Assembly: GCF_905475465.1 (NCBI RefSeq)
Contig: NC_062239.1
Coordinates: 3,472,001-3,536,000, forward strand
Source of the DNA: Pieris napi
Lineage: Eukaryota; Arthropoda; Insecta; Lepidoptera; Pieridae
Length of the DNA stretch: 64,000 nt
Direction: 5' to 3'
Part shown: one piece after another, positions 48,059 through 58,574 of the stretch
How positions within the stretch are numbered: position 1 is the stretch's first letter
How the letters are laid out: each line of letters opens with the position of its first letter
The notes under the pieces: generated by a model
Seen by the model: the letters and a program-made list of their open reading frames with translations, nothing else
What the model was told of the DNA's origin: nothing
Database searches by the model: none
Translations under genes and position numbers: made by a program

Positions 48059-48732
48059 GTTTTATTAATCTTCTTTGGGCCCGCAGTACGTGTGTAAGTT
48101 GGAGATTTGCTTGAGGAGTTAGTGGAGTCTCTTTTTCTCTTATCTCTTTTGTCCTCTTTCGGTTCTTTCACGACTATTTTATCCTTGAAAAAGTAACAAA
48201 TTTTTCCCATTGCTCGTTCCTCCTTTAGTTGAGGCAGAAGTTGTTTCCTCTTTTCCAAGGTTTCCTTGCTAAGGTCCTCCTTAATATAGATATCAGAATC
48301 TAATTTCTTTTTGTTCCTAAGTACTTCGTTTCTTCTCCAGTTTGTTGTAAACATTACAAGGATAGGACGCGGTTTGTTGCCTTTTTTTTCTCCTAGTCGA
48401 TAAGCTTTATTTATTTCATTCGAGTTAAGATGAAGGTTCATGTTTTCTTCAAGTACTTTTTTTATGACTTCGATTGGAGACTCCATGCGCTGTTCCTCTT
48501 TTATACCAAAGAAGATTATGTTGTTTCCCTTCCTGTATTCTTCCATGGACTTAATTTTGTCATGTAAGATTTTTACTTCAGTCTTCAGGCTTTTGTTTTC
48601 TTCCACCAGAGCAGTCAATTTCTCGTTAACATTCTCTGACACGTTTCTAGTGACAGCTTCGGTTATTGCCTTTGTTTGCGCAGCCATCTCCTCCTTCAAT
48701 CTGTGCCAAAAAATATCCATCTCCTTTTCCAT
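47947..48732 (-). CDS. RTE-type LINE ORF1: coiled-coil RNA-binding protein
   Basis: 261 codons from an ATG (MEKEMDIFWHRLKEE) to a TAG. Residues about 1-68 look like a coiled coil (heptad-rich, Lys/Glu-rich). Residues about 70-150 (NNIIFFGIKEE through PRPILVMF) look like the RRM-like fold of LINE ORF1 proteins, followed by a basic region (KEDKRDKRKRD) and a Ser/Thr/Pro-rich tail. Known proteins of this plan bind the element RNA and chaperone it. The gene is intact and its 3' end overlaps ORF2. No other ATG upstream fits better. Confidence 0.85.
   Translation of the reverse strand: MEKEMDIFWHRLKEEMAAQTKAITEAVTRNVSENVNEKLTALVEENKSLKTEVKILHDKIKSMEEYRKGNNIIFFGIKEEQRMESPIEVIKKVLEENMNLHLNSNEINKAYRLGEKKGNKPRPILVMFTTNWRRNEVLRNKKKLDSDIYIKEDLSKETLEKRKQLLPQLKEERAMGKICYFFKDKIVVKEPKEDKRDKRKRDSTNSSSKSPTYTRTAGPKKINKTCMLDYVARGRSLSLPSPSASKNAQQTPTTTGDPTQQ
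47992..47998 (-). other. Predicted -1 ribosomal frameshift site A_AAA_AAC
   Basis: On the minus strand the ORF1 codons read TCA AAA AAC, so the heptamer A_AAA_AAC is in the phase needed for simultaneous slippage. After slipping back one base, translation continues CGC TCA ACA in the ORF2 frame. Product: 247 ORF1 residues joined to ORF2 from Arg23, about 1,281 residues. I see no strong stem or pseudoknot just downstream by eye, which tempers the call. Confidence 0.65.
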
Positions 48733-48979
48733 TATTTAGTTGGAATACTTGTTAAGGGTTGGCAACACTAGATTCCGGTTTCGGTGTCAGCCAGTAAACA
48801 TCTGTTATCGTTAACTCGTCCGAAAATAATTACAATTCGCTTCGAGCTCGGGAGCGGCGACGGCGATTTAATTCCTTACAGAATTATTTTTCCTTTTATA
48901 TTATATCTGTTAGAAATAAATTAGATATCTTCGTAAAAAATTATAAAACAAAAATTAAAAATATTTGATCTTTCAATAT

Positions 48980-49056
48980 CCCGAGTGTAGGTTTGAACTC
49001 AGGCCGATAGAAATGTTCGATTCAGGACACACAGCTTATCTGCGACGCCGAGGCAC
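48980..49056 (-). other. tRNA-like (A box/B box) segment
   Basis: On the minus strand CTCGGCGTCGCAGATAAGC resembles an A box, and GAGTTCAAACC (about 48990-49000) a B box some 40 bases later, spacing like a tRNA gene. It resembles a tRNA-derived SINE head. It lies in the same direction as the LINE, within its proposed 5' UTR. No intact cloverleaf is evident. Confidence 0.4.
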
Positions 49057-49524
49057 TGTATGACGAGGAGGACGAATTACTCGAACAGTTTCTTTCTTGA
49101 GTGACGTTTACAAACAGTGACTAATGCAATATTAGGTCGTCACGTTCACACGTTTATCATCACAAATACAAAGTCATAGTTTTTCTTCTTCTTGTAGTAA
49201 TATCAACAATAACTGACTGATCTTTGTTATAAGTCACTTGCACTTGGTTTTTACACGCACTTTTGATTGTTTTAGTCAAAACGATAAGTCACCGAAATCG
49301 AAGCCACGATAACACAAATTAAAACGTGATATTTTTATATTTTTTACACTAATAATGAGGCAGATACGTTTGCCTGTGGTATATCTTCTCCTGGTTCAGT
49401 TCAATATTTGCTTTTTATTGTGTATTCTCACTTATTTCTATTTTTAATTGGTTATTTTGTGAGGACTCGATATTCAACTTGCGCCTACCCGCAACACATT
49501 ATTATTATTATTAATAAAGTTGCA

Positions 49525-50310
49525 TACTAATAAATAACTTACGTAATAAGAATAATTGCTATTCAATCATTAAGTTACACTGATCAACACAAACATAGTA
49601 AAAAGTTTAGTTTCATTATTTTAATAATGGTGTTTTGTCTATGGAATACATCGTAACCATGCTAAGAAATATGGTAACAATATGGTGATGTATGTTTCAA
49701 CTAGTCACAACCTTTGTATACATAAAGCATTATTCATATAAAATCAATCTGATTAAGGTGTTGTAATTAAAGGACACGTTCAAATTCATAATTTTGTCAA
49801 GTGGTGTTTCTACAATGATAACAGATTAGTTAATATTTTTTAAATGAGTAAGGATATAATAGATATACATAATAAGAGATATGAATATAATATAGAATGT
49901 GATCACACTGAGACCTGGTGACGTTGCTTTGTCAAAACAATGAGCTATGCTCCTCGATAGGTGAAAAAAACTCGAAGACATTGGAAAATTTATGGCTTGT
50001 GTAATAAAACACTGTTATCTGAAATGCGAATATCTTGAGTCCAGGGCGATAAATAAAATGCGAAAAAATTAAAAGCGGACGGCGAGGAATGTAGATCTGA
50101 ATATTATAAAATTTTCTGAATGTTGTTTTCTATGTAGGTTTTACGCTTCAGTTCTATAAAATGTTTTTTAAAACAACATGAAAAGAATTTGAAAATAATT
50201 AAGTATACGTTATTTTATATAGAAATAAAGAGCATCTCAACTGTCTTTTTCATAGTTATGTCTTATTAATCATATATGAGGCTTTCATTATAATAATCAT
50301 TACGTTAATA
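49525..50310. other. AT-rich DNA, no gene seen
   Basis: Nothing supported between the RTE element and the nested stack. Confidence 0.4.
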
Positions 50311-50315
50311 GGCCA

Positions 50316-50447
50316 TAAACAATAAACTACAAGGAGGGACCTTATCAGAATGCCAAATCGTAAAATGACTGCTTTACGACTGATTTGAGCGCGACCGCCG
50401 CTGCAAAAACCGCTGTGTGAGTTCGAAAAGTGAGTTACAGAATCGCA
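50316..50447 (+). mobile_element. Foldback-family single arm, interrupted by a LINE
   Basis: TAAACAATAAACTACAAG at the left, then TCAGAATGCCAAATCGTAAA, GACTGATTTGAGCGCGACCG and AGTGAGTTACAGAATCGCA, match the spacer plus right arm of the element at 42547-42790. The final GCAGGGC is displaced to 53239-53245, on the far side of the inserted LINE. Confidence 0.85.
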
Positions 50448-52043
50448 AGTAATAAAATCAAAACTACTTGGAATGTTATAAATCGAGAAACAGGAAACCT
50501 TAAATCCCGTAATAATTCATTCTTTTTAAAGGTAGATGATAAGATTATTGTTGAAAGCTCAGAGATTGCTGATATTTTTGAAGATTTCTTTACAAACATA
50601 CCTGTAATTACTACATCTTCTCTTAATTCCTCTCCCAAAGAGGCTATTAGTTTTCTTAAAAGTCACGTACCGGAATGCAAAATAAATTTTCAGTTTAAGC
50701 ACGTTAGCGCTGGTGATGTAGTTAAAACATTTAAATCTTTAAAATTAAAACATTCTGGAGACTTGTGGGATGTTTCTATACGTATTATTAAGGACATTAT
50801 AGATATTATTGCCCCAGATCTTGCGTATATTTTTAACAATTGTATTGATGAAGGAAGTTTCCCAGATTTAATGAAGCATAGTAAAATAATACCTTTATTT
50901 AAATCTGGATGCAGGACAGATCCTACTAATTTTAGACCCATCTCAATATTGCCAACTTTAAGTAAAGTTTTTGAAAAAATTATACTAGAACAATTAATTA
51001 CATTCTTTAATACAAACAGTCTTCTACACAACGCACAATACGGTTTTACTAAAGGTCGCTCCACTACCGATGCTGGAATAGCTCTGTTACGACATATATT
51101 TGATGCATGGGAGAAAACTCAAAATGTACTGGGAGTTTTCTGCGATTTGTCCAAGGCGTTTGATTGTGTTGATCATGGGACTCTGCTTTGCAAACTTGAC
51201 CACTATGGTATAAAAAATGTAGCTCTTAACTTAATAACCTCTTACCTAAGTTGTCGAACTCATAAAGTTGATATAAATGGAACTAAATCTTCGGGATCAC
51301 ATATTAAAATGGGAGTCCCGCAAGGATCAATATTAGGACCATTTTTATTTCTTATATATATTAACGATTTGCCTTCTTATGCAAAGCCATTATGTGATGT
51401 TGTATTGTTTGCTGATGACACGTCCTTGATTTTTAAAGTAAATAGATATAAGTCAAATTTTGACGATGTGAACAATGCACTTTCTAAAATAGTGTGCTGG
51501 TTTTCTGCAAATAATTTACAGTTAAATGCCACAAAAACAAAATGCATAAGATTTACTTTACCTAATGTTAAAACTACAACTATAGAGCTTAAACTGAACA
51601 ATGAAAAACTAAATTTAGTTGATTCTACGGTATTTCTGGGCATTACAATAGACCAAAAACTTCAATGGAGTCAGCATATCACTAAACTTTCTGACAAGCT
51701 TAGTTCTGCGGCATACGCTATTAGGAAAATTAGGCAACTCACAGACGAGGAAACTGCCAGAATAGTATATTTTAGTTACTTTCACAGCGTTATGTCGTAC
51801 GGAATTCTTTTATGGGGCAAAGCAGCAGATATACAATCTATTTTTATCTTGCAAAAACGTGCTATTAGGTCAATTTATTGCTTGAAACCAGGCACTTCAC
51901 TTAGAAATTTGTTCAAGGAAATCGATATTTTGACGGTACCTTCCCAATATATTTACAACTGTATCGTTTTTGTGCGTAGTAATATTAGTTCTCTTTTAAA
52001 GAACAGCGACATTCACAATAGGAATACAAGAAATAAGGGAAAA
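50448..52043 (+). pseudogene. Jockey-type LINE reverse transcriptase, truncated
   Basis: Open frame of 554 codons if counted from a GTG at 50430, but the first six or so codons come from the neighbouring foldback element, so there is no true start. Reverse-transcriptase blocks by that numbering: NFRPISILP (167-175), VFCDLSKAFDCVDH (236-249, motif A), GVPQGSILGP (295-304, motif B), FADD (327-330, motif C), MSYGILLWG (455-463) and ILQKRAIRSIY (473-483). Genuine coding stops at NKGK (about 538); the following KLKLKLK is translation of the nested element's tail. Degenerate C-terminal codons (CYNMIPSEILELPLNRF) resume at 52680-52800, in a phase shifted by one base. The catalytic core is intact but the endonuclease is missing. 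Confidence 0.9.
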
Positions 52044-52673
52044 CTTTTCAAACTCAAACTCAAACTCAAACTCAAAATATCTTTATTCAAGTAGGTAACC
52101 AAGTACACTTTTGAATAGTCAAGTTAAATTAATCGTAAATTTACATTTACTACCAGTTCGCAAGTCAAGGGCGTAGAGCGGGTAAGAAGAACTGGCAAGA
52201 AACTTTCCGCCACTCTTTTTAATCGCCAAGTATTGTCATACAAATTGTTTGAACTGGAGCAATTCAATCCCAAGGATTAGGATCATTTAAGTAGTCCTCA
52301 AATTTATAAAAAGCTTTGTTGATTAATTTTCGTTTAACGAGGACTTTGAATTTATTTAGTGATAATTCTCTAATTGCGCTTGGGAGTTTGTTGTAAAAAC
52401 GAATACAATTTCCATATAAGGAGTGGTTTATCTTTTGGAGCCTGGTTGGTCGTACACTCAAATTAGTTCTATTTCGCGTATTATACTGGTGAAAGTCACC
52501 ATTTGTTTTAAAATCGTTTATATTTTTTTGGACATACAACAAGGCTTCAAGAATATATTGACCAGATAGTGTCATAATATTTAATTCCTTAAACTTATTC
52601 CGTACCGACTCCCTCGGAGAAACACAACAAATACCCCGAACAGCCCGCTTTTCCAGCCGTGTTACAGGTTGCA
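52044..52673 (-). mobile_element. Nested LINE 3' fragment (family A), minus strand
   Basis: Flanked by GAAAA at 52039-52043 and 52674-52678. On the minus strand it has a reverse-transcriptase C-terminus, then a 3' UTR (AAAGAGTGGCGGAAAGTTTC, CCAGTTCTTCTTACCCGC) and a tail of (GAGTTT)4 at 52050-52073. The same 3' UTR family is seen at 2105-2275 and 55382-55562. Confidence 0.85.
52264..52672 (-). pseudogene. Reverse-transcriptase C-terminal fragment
   Basis: The minus frame is open from about 52672 to a stop at 52264. It reads PVTRLEKRAVRGIC, then FKELNIMTLSGQYILEALL, YNTRNRTNLSV and LPSAIRELSLNKFKVLVKRK, the order expected for the end of a Jockey/CR1-group reverse transcriptase (LQKRAIR, then the NTRN block, then FK..LK..L). 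It is 5'-truncated, so there is no catalytic domain; the internal Met at 52575 is not a real start. Confidence 0.85.
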
Positions 52674-52864
52674 GAAAATAAATACTTCATTTATGGGCCT
52701 AAGTATACGCTGCTATAACATGATTCCTAGTGAAATATTGGAACTGCCTTTAAACAGATTCAAAACACATATCCAAAAAACCTGAATGTGTAAAGGTTAC
52801 TACACAGTCAATGACTACCTGGAAGATAAAAACGCTTAACAATAGTTCTAATTATATTCTTATA

Positions 52865-52912
52865 ATTTGATTTGTTATCTTTGAAGAACACTTCAAGGAT
52901 AACAAATCAAAT
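52865..52912. repeat. Near-perfect hairpin, about 22-bp stem
   Basis: TTTGATTTGTTATCTTTGAAG pairs with CTTCAAGGATAACAAATCAAA around a four-base loop AACA, with one G-T pair. It sits in the 3' region of the Jockey-type element. Confidence 0.8.
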
Positions 52913-53439
52913 CAATTTTCATAACATATGAACACGTGTGTAATGGTGAATGTGGTAAATCACAGAACATATTCTTTTTTTTTTTTTTTTTACTTATGTA
53001 ACTTTAATGACGTTGTGGTTTATGACATTTTCCTTTGAATAGTTGTAATGTAAAGGGAGGGCAAAACTTGCTGAGTTTCTTGCCCGTTCTTCTCAGAACA
53101 AGGCCTCCCGGTAGTTTTGCGAACGGATGGCATAGTCTTGCTCTTTCGTGAATTTTGTAAACGTTGCTGACATTCATAAGCATGCTCTAAGAAGCATCTA
53201 AATTGAATAAACGTATTTTGATTTTTTTTTTTTTTTTTGCAGGGCAGTAGTGAAAAAAAAACAAAATGAACTAAATTTTTTCTGATCGTAAAATATTTGT
53301 TTAAGACTAAGAAACTTATTTCCCTCAACAATACATAAGAATGAAAGGTTTAACAGACATAATGAAGTCCATTAAAAAGGAACATTGGATAATCTGTAAT
53401 GGTTAAAAAAAAAGTATTTTTTTAAATTTATTCCTTTAA

Positions 53440-53603
53440 ATCTGAAGAAGGTTTTTATGGAGAGAAAATTTTAAAAATCTACTTTTATTTAGTACTTTGG
53501 TTTTTATTCCGAAAAACCAAACAGTCTCTATGAAGTATCAACTAACATGGTAAGCTAAGTAAAAATCATATTAAGGCGAAACGAAGTTCGTGGAGGCAGC
53601 TAG
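53440..53603 (+). mobile_element. Helitron 3' end
   Basis: AAGGCGAAACGAAGTTCGTG followed by GAGGCAGCTAG and T is the conserved end of a lepidopteran Helitron family (compare 20580-20606). CTGAAGAAGGTTTTTATGG near 53441 resembles its interior. The 5' end is not identified. Confidence 0.6.
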
Positions 53604-53604
53604 T

Positions 53605-55380
53605 ATACTATAAAATAGAATTACCTTACACACGATTAGTTTAACAACGTTTCATTGTATACATAATTTTATGTTTCTATTTACAATAACAAACTCAAAA
53701 GAGATATTGACTCGTAAACTTTATTATCTGGAGGTTATGCGGAAAATCCATCAAGATGAATCCAGATAAAAACTTCACTTGGTTATCGCAGAAATCCATT
53801 TGCAACTCAAACAAATCTTTTTACTCGATTCTGTTTGCTTATTGAAATCTGCAGGTGCTATATACTCTTTATGTTATATTGTGCTAAAAGGGTTAAACTG
53901 TTATCATACTAATTATAAAACTTTTTGAGTTGTTCTCAGGAAGATTAATTGATGAAAATCCTTAGAGAATTCTATTCGATCTTTGAATCTGGTTTCGGTT
54001 CAAAATGGAACCAATATACTTAGATTCGTTGAATTCATATGGTATATATGAAATGTTTAATGTATATAAAAGGATAATAATAATAATAAAGCCAATTTAA
54101 ATTCCATACTATAAAAATTACAAATCAGATGGGTGTTAGTTTTGCTTATTCACTTAGTCTACGTTAGTTATTGTTATTTCCATTCGTGTTCTGCAGTATA
54201 GACCCCTTTTCGGTAAAGGACTCCTTTTGAACTTACCATTTGCATCTGTTCTTTGCTTCCTACATCCATTTCTCCCATAAAGTAGGATATGCGAGACAAC
54301 CCTGATTATTGCTAGAATCGAAATTAATTACTTTCCCTATTTTTCTGTTTCGTGGTACTACGTTGTTTTACGTAAAAATTGTGGGAGAAAAGTAATTACG
54401 AGATTACCTTAATGTATTAATTCTTTAATTGACTGCTTACCACGTAAACTTAGTTTCGGTTTTTATCGAAATTAAGAAATCGAATGCTCAGCCATTGTGT
54501 TCGAGCGATACCTACTTTACAAACACATCTAAGATTTTTATTAATTCTAGCGTTTAGTTTTCTTAAATCAAATAAGTAATGGTACCACAGCTAATTAAGT
54601 ATTAGTTTAATTAAATTAGGTAAGTATAAAAAACAATATTTAAGTTAGAAAAACAGTGTTCATTTCTAGTGATTACAAACGCAAACGCGCTAATCACTAA
54701 ATATCATTAGTTTGATTCGTATGGACATTCCTCAATAATTATTATTTATGTATATATTTATCGCGCAAAACTTTCTTGGCATAGAAAGCGGACGTCTTGC
54801 ATTCTATTCCCGGTGAAAAAGTATTCTTTTAGCTTAGCATACATAACTAGTTGTCTTATATAACGATTGATGGAAGAAAATAGGGCTTTCATCAATCAAT
54901 TCAACTGAAATTAATGTTGTAATTTATGCAAGGAATAATAATATTTCGCAGCAATGTCATGGAGTCAATCCGTTACCATGCTGCATTAACCCACTATAAT
55001 GAAACCAGAAAACTGTATATACCAAAGTTTTATAAAATATTTATATTTAAGATTGTCTTGGTTATAAACATCGCGTGAATCGTAACTTATGGTGAGAAAA
55101 ATACGCCTGTCCTGTCGAGCTAAGATTATTAATTTGCTTGATAGAAGAAAAATATGGTTTTCATCTCCAATCTCTCTTCGCTAAAGCATATAAAACATTT
55201 TCTTTTCTCATATATATGCTGTAGAATGTTTATCAAGAAAATGCATTAAAAGAAAATAATATTTTTGTCCCAGTTGGAGAGATTAATTAAATACGAATAA
55301 TATAACTAGAAAAGTCCGTTGACAGAAGATTTGAAGTTGAATAAATTAAACCTCATACAGTTCCTTCTTATTCAAAAAAC
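53605..55380. other. AT-rich DNA, no gene seen
   Basis: No supported feature in about 1.8 kb. Confidence 0.45.
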
Positions 55381-55381
55381 T

Positions 55382-55562
55382 TGGCGATTAAAAAAAGTAG
55401 CGGAGAATTTATTGCCAGTTCTTCTATTCCGTTCTACGACTTGATTTGAGAACTAGCAGTAAATGTAAAATTAGAAGCATTTCATATATATTTATATTGT
55501 TTGACGTTCATAAGTGTACATTGTCTTACCTATATGAAGAAATGATTTTGAATTTTGAATAG
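55382..55562 (+). mobile_element. LINE 3' tail (Jockey-like family A)
   Basis: AGTAGCGGAGAATTTATTGC through ATTGTCTTACCTATATGAAG and AATGATTTTGAATTTTGAAT, homologous to 2105-2275 and to the tail of the nested element at 52044-52673. No coding part. Confidence 0.75.
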
Positions 55563-55564
55563 GG

Positions 55565-56165
55565 ATTCTGATCTGAATTAGCATCAATCATGTTGCAGTT
55601 GCGCCTTGGAAAGGCTGTAAGCGTGCTTGTTAATATTCTTTTAAGATTATCATTGATGTAAAATCAAAGGACTAGAATCACACTAACTTGTACGGAAAAT
55701 ATGCTGATTTTTGAGAATCGTGTCAACTGTCAAATAACATTGACATTTTACAGAAGATCTCGCGGCTGTAATTTTCATACACTACTGTTAAAGCACCTTG
55801 TCAAAGCACCCAGGTCTTCTGGCATACGCTTAGATCAAACGGTCAACCAAGACACCCTATTACTTCTATTTAACTATATAATTCCTGATAACACGTCATA
55901 GCTGTATTTAGGTCAGCCATGAACTTTATCGAATCATTGAATAGCGGGTCGATGTTCGTTCATGCATCGTAAATATCTCATCTCTCGTACGCGTGGTTAG
56001 TCGGATTGCAACCGCAGGAACGCGGTGCTGAGACCACTCAAGTATAAATATTATTTCGGCTCCATAGTTTAGTTCATCAACATGGAAATCCATTTGTGAA
56101 TCGCCTATTAACATTGTATCTAGGATAATTGGAACTGCATTTCAGAAACACGCTTGGGTTATTTA
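55565..56165. other. No gene seen
   Basis: Short open frames (66 codons plus, 62 codons minus) lack motifs. Nothing else supported. Confidence 0.4.
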
Positions 56166-56170
56166 AAGCG

Positions 56171-56307
56171 TAAACAATAAACTACAAGCTCCCACCTTTT
56201 CAGAATGCCAAATCATAAAATGACTGCTTCACGACTGATTTGAGAGCGACCGCCGATGCGAAAACCGCTGTGTGAGTTCGTGAAGTGAGTTACAGAATCG
56301 CAGGGCT
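56171..56307 (+). mobile_element. Foldback-family single-arm copy, intact
   Basis: TAAACAATAAACTACAAGCT, then CCCACCTTTTCAGAATGCCA and so on to GTTACAGAATCGCAGGGCT. It is almost identical to the spacer plus right arm of 42547-42790. It shows that a unit of about 137 bases exists on its own, so the foldback form may be an inverted doubling of it. Confidence 0.85.
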
Positions 56308-56309
56308 GG

Positions 56310-57840
56310 GTTCAAAGGTCAAATAGGTTCTCGGAGGTATCTCTTGTGAATTGTGAGAAATGATGATGTAGCATGTAAAAACCGCACAGTAATTGGTCAA
56401 TTAAATACATTCAAGAACAATTAAGGTACTTGATGGATACCCGGGTTTTACATCTGCATTTACTTCCAGCAGATCTTTAAACGAATAAAAAATAAATGTT
56501 ACCATCTAGCGTCTATTTTTGAAGTGAAAACTTCTTTAGCGGCGTTGTACACTTTTTTTCTAAAGGGTAAAAAATGATAAACTCGCGTCAGGACACGTGA
56601 CCTGATCGAAAATTCGTAAGACGGATGGAGAGTAGACAGCTGGCGCGGCGTATTTAATGTAATATAAATTGTCATGTTTGTGTACGATAGCGCAATAAAT
56701 AAATATTGTATTTTACCACATAAATGATAGTACTTTTGTACTGATAATTAAAGCAATTCGTGCAAAATTATTCCCTAACCCAACCCGCGTTCTTTAAGAG
56801 TCACCATTATTGTCGAATGCTAGCTATAATACTAGTCAACTCTTTCCTTGGGTATGGTCCCCGGATAGATAAGGTCGGAAAGCTCTTTGTTTGTATTTTG
56901 TACTGGAATGAGTTTAATCTCATAATTCGTTTTACACGTGCTCATCTAAGAAGTATTATTAATGACGGCACGTTTTATACTTGCGATGATAATGTCGTCT
57001 ACATAAAAACACGATTTTCTTTTGACCCTATAATCGTGATTCAAACAACCCAAGCAGGATAATGGTTTTAATCCGAATATACTCCAATGAAGCGCGAGGA
57101 TTAGATATTTGAATAATTCAAGTAAATATACGACCACGATAATAGATACTGATCCTATCATATTTCGTTCCAAACTTCATTAACTCGTAATTTAACGATC
57201 GTTAACTGAACTGCGCAGTATTGCATAATGTTAACAAAATTGCTTATTACAATACCTATTCAAAACTTTATTGTGAAGTCCTGAAGTTTTACCGAGACTT
57301 GACAAAGTATTAAACAATAACGTTAACAATGGAATTATGAAAATATTTACGCGTATTATTGCTGTAAAATTTTTCATATGAATATCACATAGAGGTTTAA
57401 AAGATATGTATTAGGAAATGAAGTTCTTTCATAGAAAAGCCTCAATGGCGTATTTTTGTTTCGACAACTCTAGGTTTTTGAACACAATAAGAGAGTTAGT
57501 AGATATGTAATATAATATATGTTAGACTTAAAAACGGGAAGAGAGAAACAGCGCTCGAAACATCTAGTTAAATTAGTAAGACACAAAATATGAGCACACA
57601 TTTTGATCTGTATGTGGTATTTTTGGTTTTGGATATAATTTAGGTTTTCAAGCACGCGTGCTAAGTTTCGTAAGTGTAATGTGTATGTTTATCCACAATC
57701 GGAAACTCGAGATAATCCTCAATGTTTTAAATCGAATATATGCCAGTAAATACGTTATATAAGTGGTATTTAAATATAACTAGTGTAAACCACAAAACAC
57801 TATTAATAACGAAAATTTATTTTTGGTTGTTTGGACAGGA
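56310..57840. other. AT-rich DNA, no gene seen
   Basis: A 100-codon plus frame at 56760-57062 has no recognisable domain. Nothing supported. Confidence 0.4.
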
Positions 57841-57847
57841 ACCAGTC

Positions 57848-58095
57848 GTGCTACAACCTAGAAGGTCTCAGATTTCTGTATCTGTTTCGAGATCATTTGT
57901 TTTTTTTCTTATTACTAGGCTAGTAGCTGATCAGCTTTCTGGGCCTGACACGCCGTCGACTTTTTGGTTCTGAGCCATGGTGGTTTCCTCACCGGTACAG
58001 TACACCAGTACAGAACAGTACCTACATTGGTGAAGAGTCGGGGATTGAAACTACGTCCTGCGGAATACGCTGAAACCACTTGGCCAATACTGCTC
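57848..58095 (-). mobile_element. tRNA-derived SINE, minus strand
   Basis: On the plus strand: GTGCTACAACCTAGAAGGTC (tail), GTAGCTGATCAGCTTTCTGG, CACGCCGTCGACTTTTTGG, GGTGGTTTCCTCACCG, GGGGATTGAAACTACG (B box) and ACCACTTGGCCAATACTG (A box). It is the reverse complement of the family order. Confidence 0.8.
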
Positions 58096-58099
58096 TTTT

Positions 58100-58465
58100 A
58101 TCTTACATAGTCGCACAAAATATCTTTATTTCTAAGGACATAAAATATATAATATACAACTTGTCTGTTGTAGATCATGTAATGTGACAAAAACTCGTAA
58201 ATGTAACAAACGGAACGAGAACGATGTCATCAAACATCTATCATTTGATGTTTTTCCTTGAATTATGTGGACACGTCAAAGAGACTGTTTTAACACGACT
58301 ATTAATTTTTAGAATGTTTTAGAATTTTGAGTGATAGAGTTGTACTCCTTATGCATAAAAACTAAAGTAATCTTTCATTTCCTTCTGTCAAATTATGTTC
58401 ACGATGTGATGAAAATACTTTCGTTAAAATAGTGAAATTAAGCAGATTTTTTTATAATTTATAAC
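58100..58465. other. AT-rich DNA, no gene seen
   Basis: Nothing supported. Confidence 0.4.
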
Positions 58466-58469
58466 GTGT

Positions 58470-58572
58470 GACTTAAAGGCCGCCAACGCACTCGCGAGCC
58501 TTCTGGCATTGAGAGTGTCCATGGGTCACTTAACAACAAATGAGCCTCCTTCCTGTCTGTTCTATAAAAAAA
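58470..58572 (+). mobile_element. CR1-like LINE 3' end
   Basis: AAAGGCCGCCAACGCACTCG, GCATTGAGAGTGTCCATGGG and GAGCCTCCTTCCTGTCTGTT, then CTATAAAAAAAAAA. Same 3' end as 17870-17970 (plus) and 7190-7400 (minus). Strongly 5'-truncated. Confidence 0.75.
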
Positions 58573-58574
58573 AA

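Larger units (their letters stand above)
44817..49510 (-). mobile_element. RTE-type LINE, apparently full length
   Basis: Non-LTR retrotransposon in minus orientation with ORF1, ORF2 and a short 3' UTR ending in an (AATA)n tail (TTATTTATTT on the plus strand at 44817 onward), as RTE-type elements end in short tandem repeats. TTAATAAAGTT lies directly outside the tail at 44806-44816 and again at 49511-49521. If this is the target duplication, the element is 4,694 bp with a 5' UTR of about 778 bases. The 5' boundary is the less certain one; the coding part is unmistakable. Confidence 0.75.
50448..53238 (+). mobile_element. 5'-truncated Jockey-type LINE with a nested insertion
   Basis: Plus-strand non-LTR element lacking ORF1 and the endonuclease, beginning within the region before the reverse transcriptase and ending in a 3' UTR (GTTTCTTGCCCGTTCTTCTC near 53080, TTGAATAAACGTATTTTG near 53203) and a T-rich tail. 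GCA repeats at both ends of the insertion within the foldback element. A second LINE tail in opposite orientation splits the coding region at 52044-52673. A further T run at 52975-52992 and a 24-bp hairpin at 52865-52912 lie in the 3' part. Confidence 0.85.

Noticed and set aside
48440..48739. 99-codon plus-strand open frame opposite ORF1
   Set aside because: Antisense shadow of the LINE ORF1 coding sequence.
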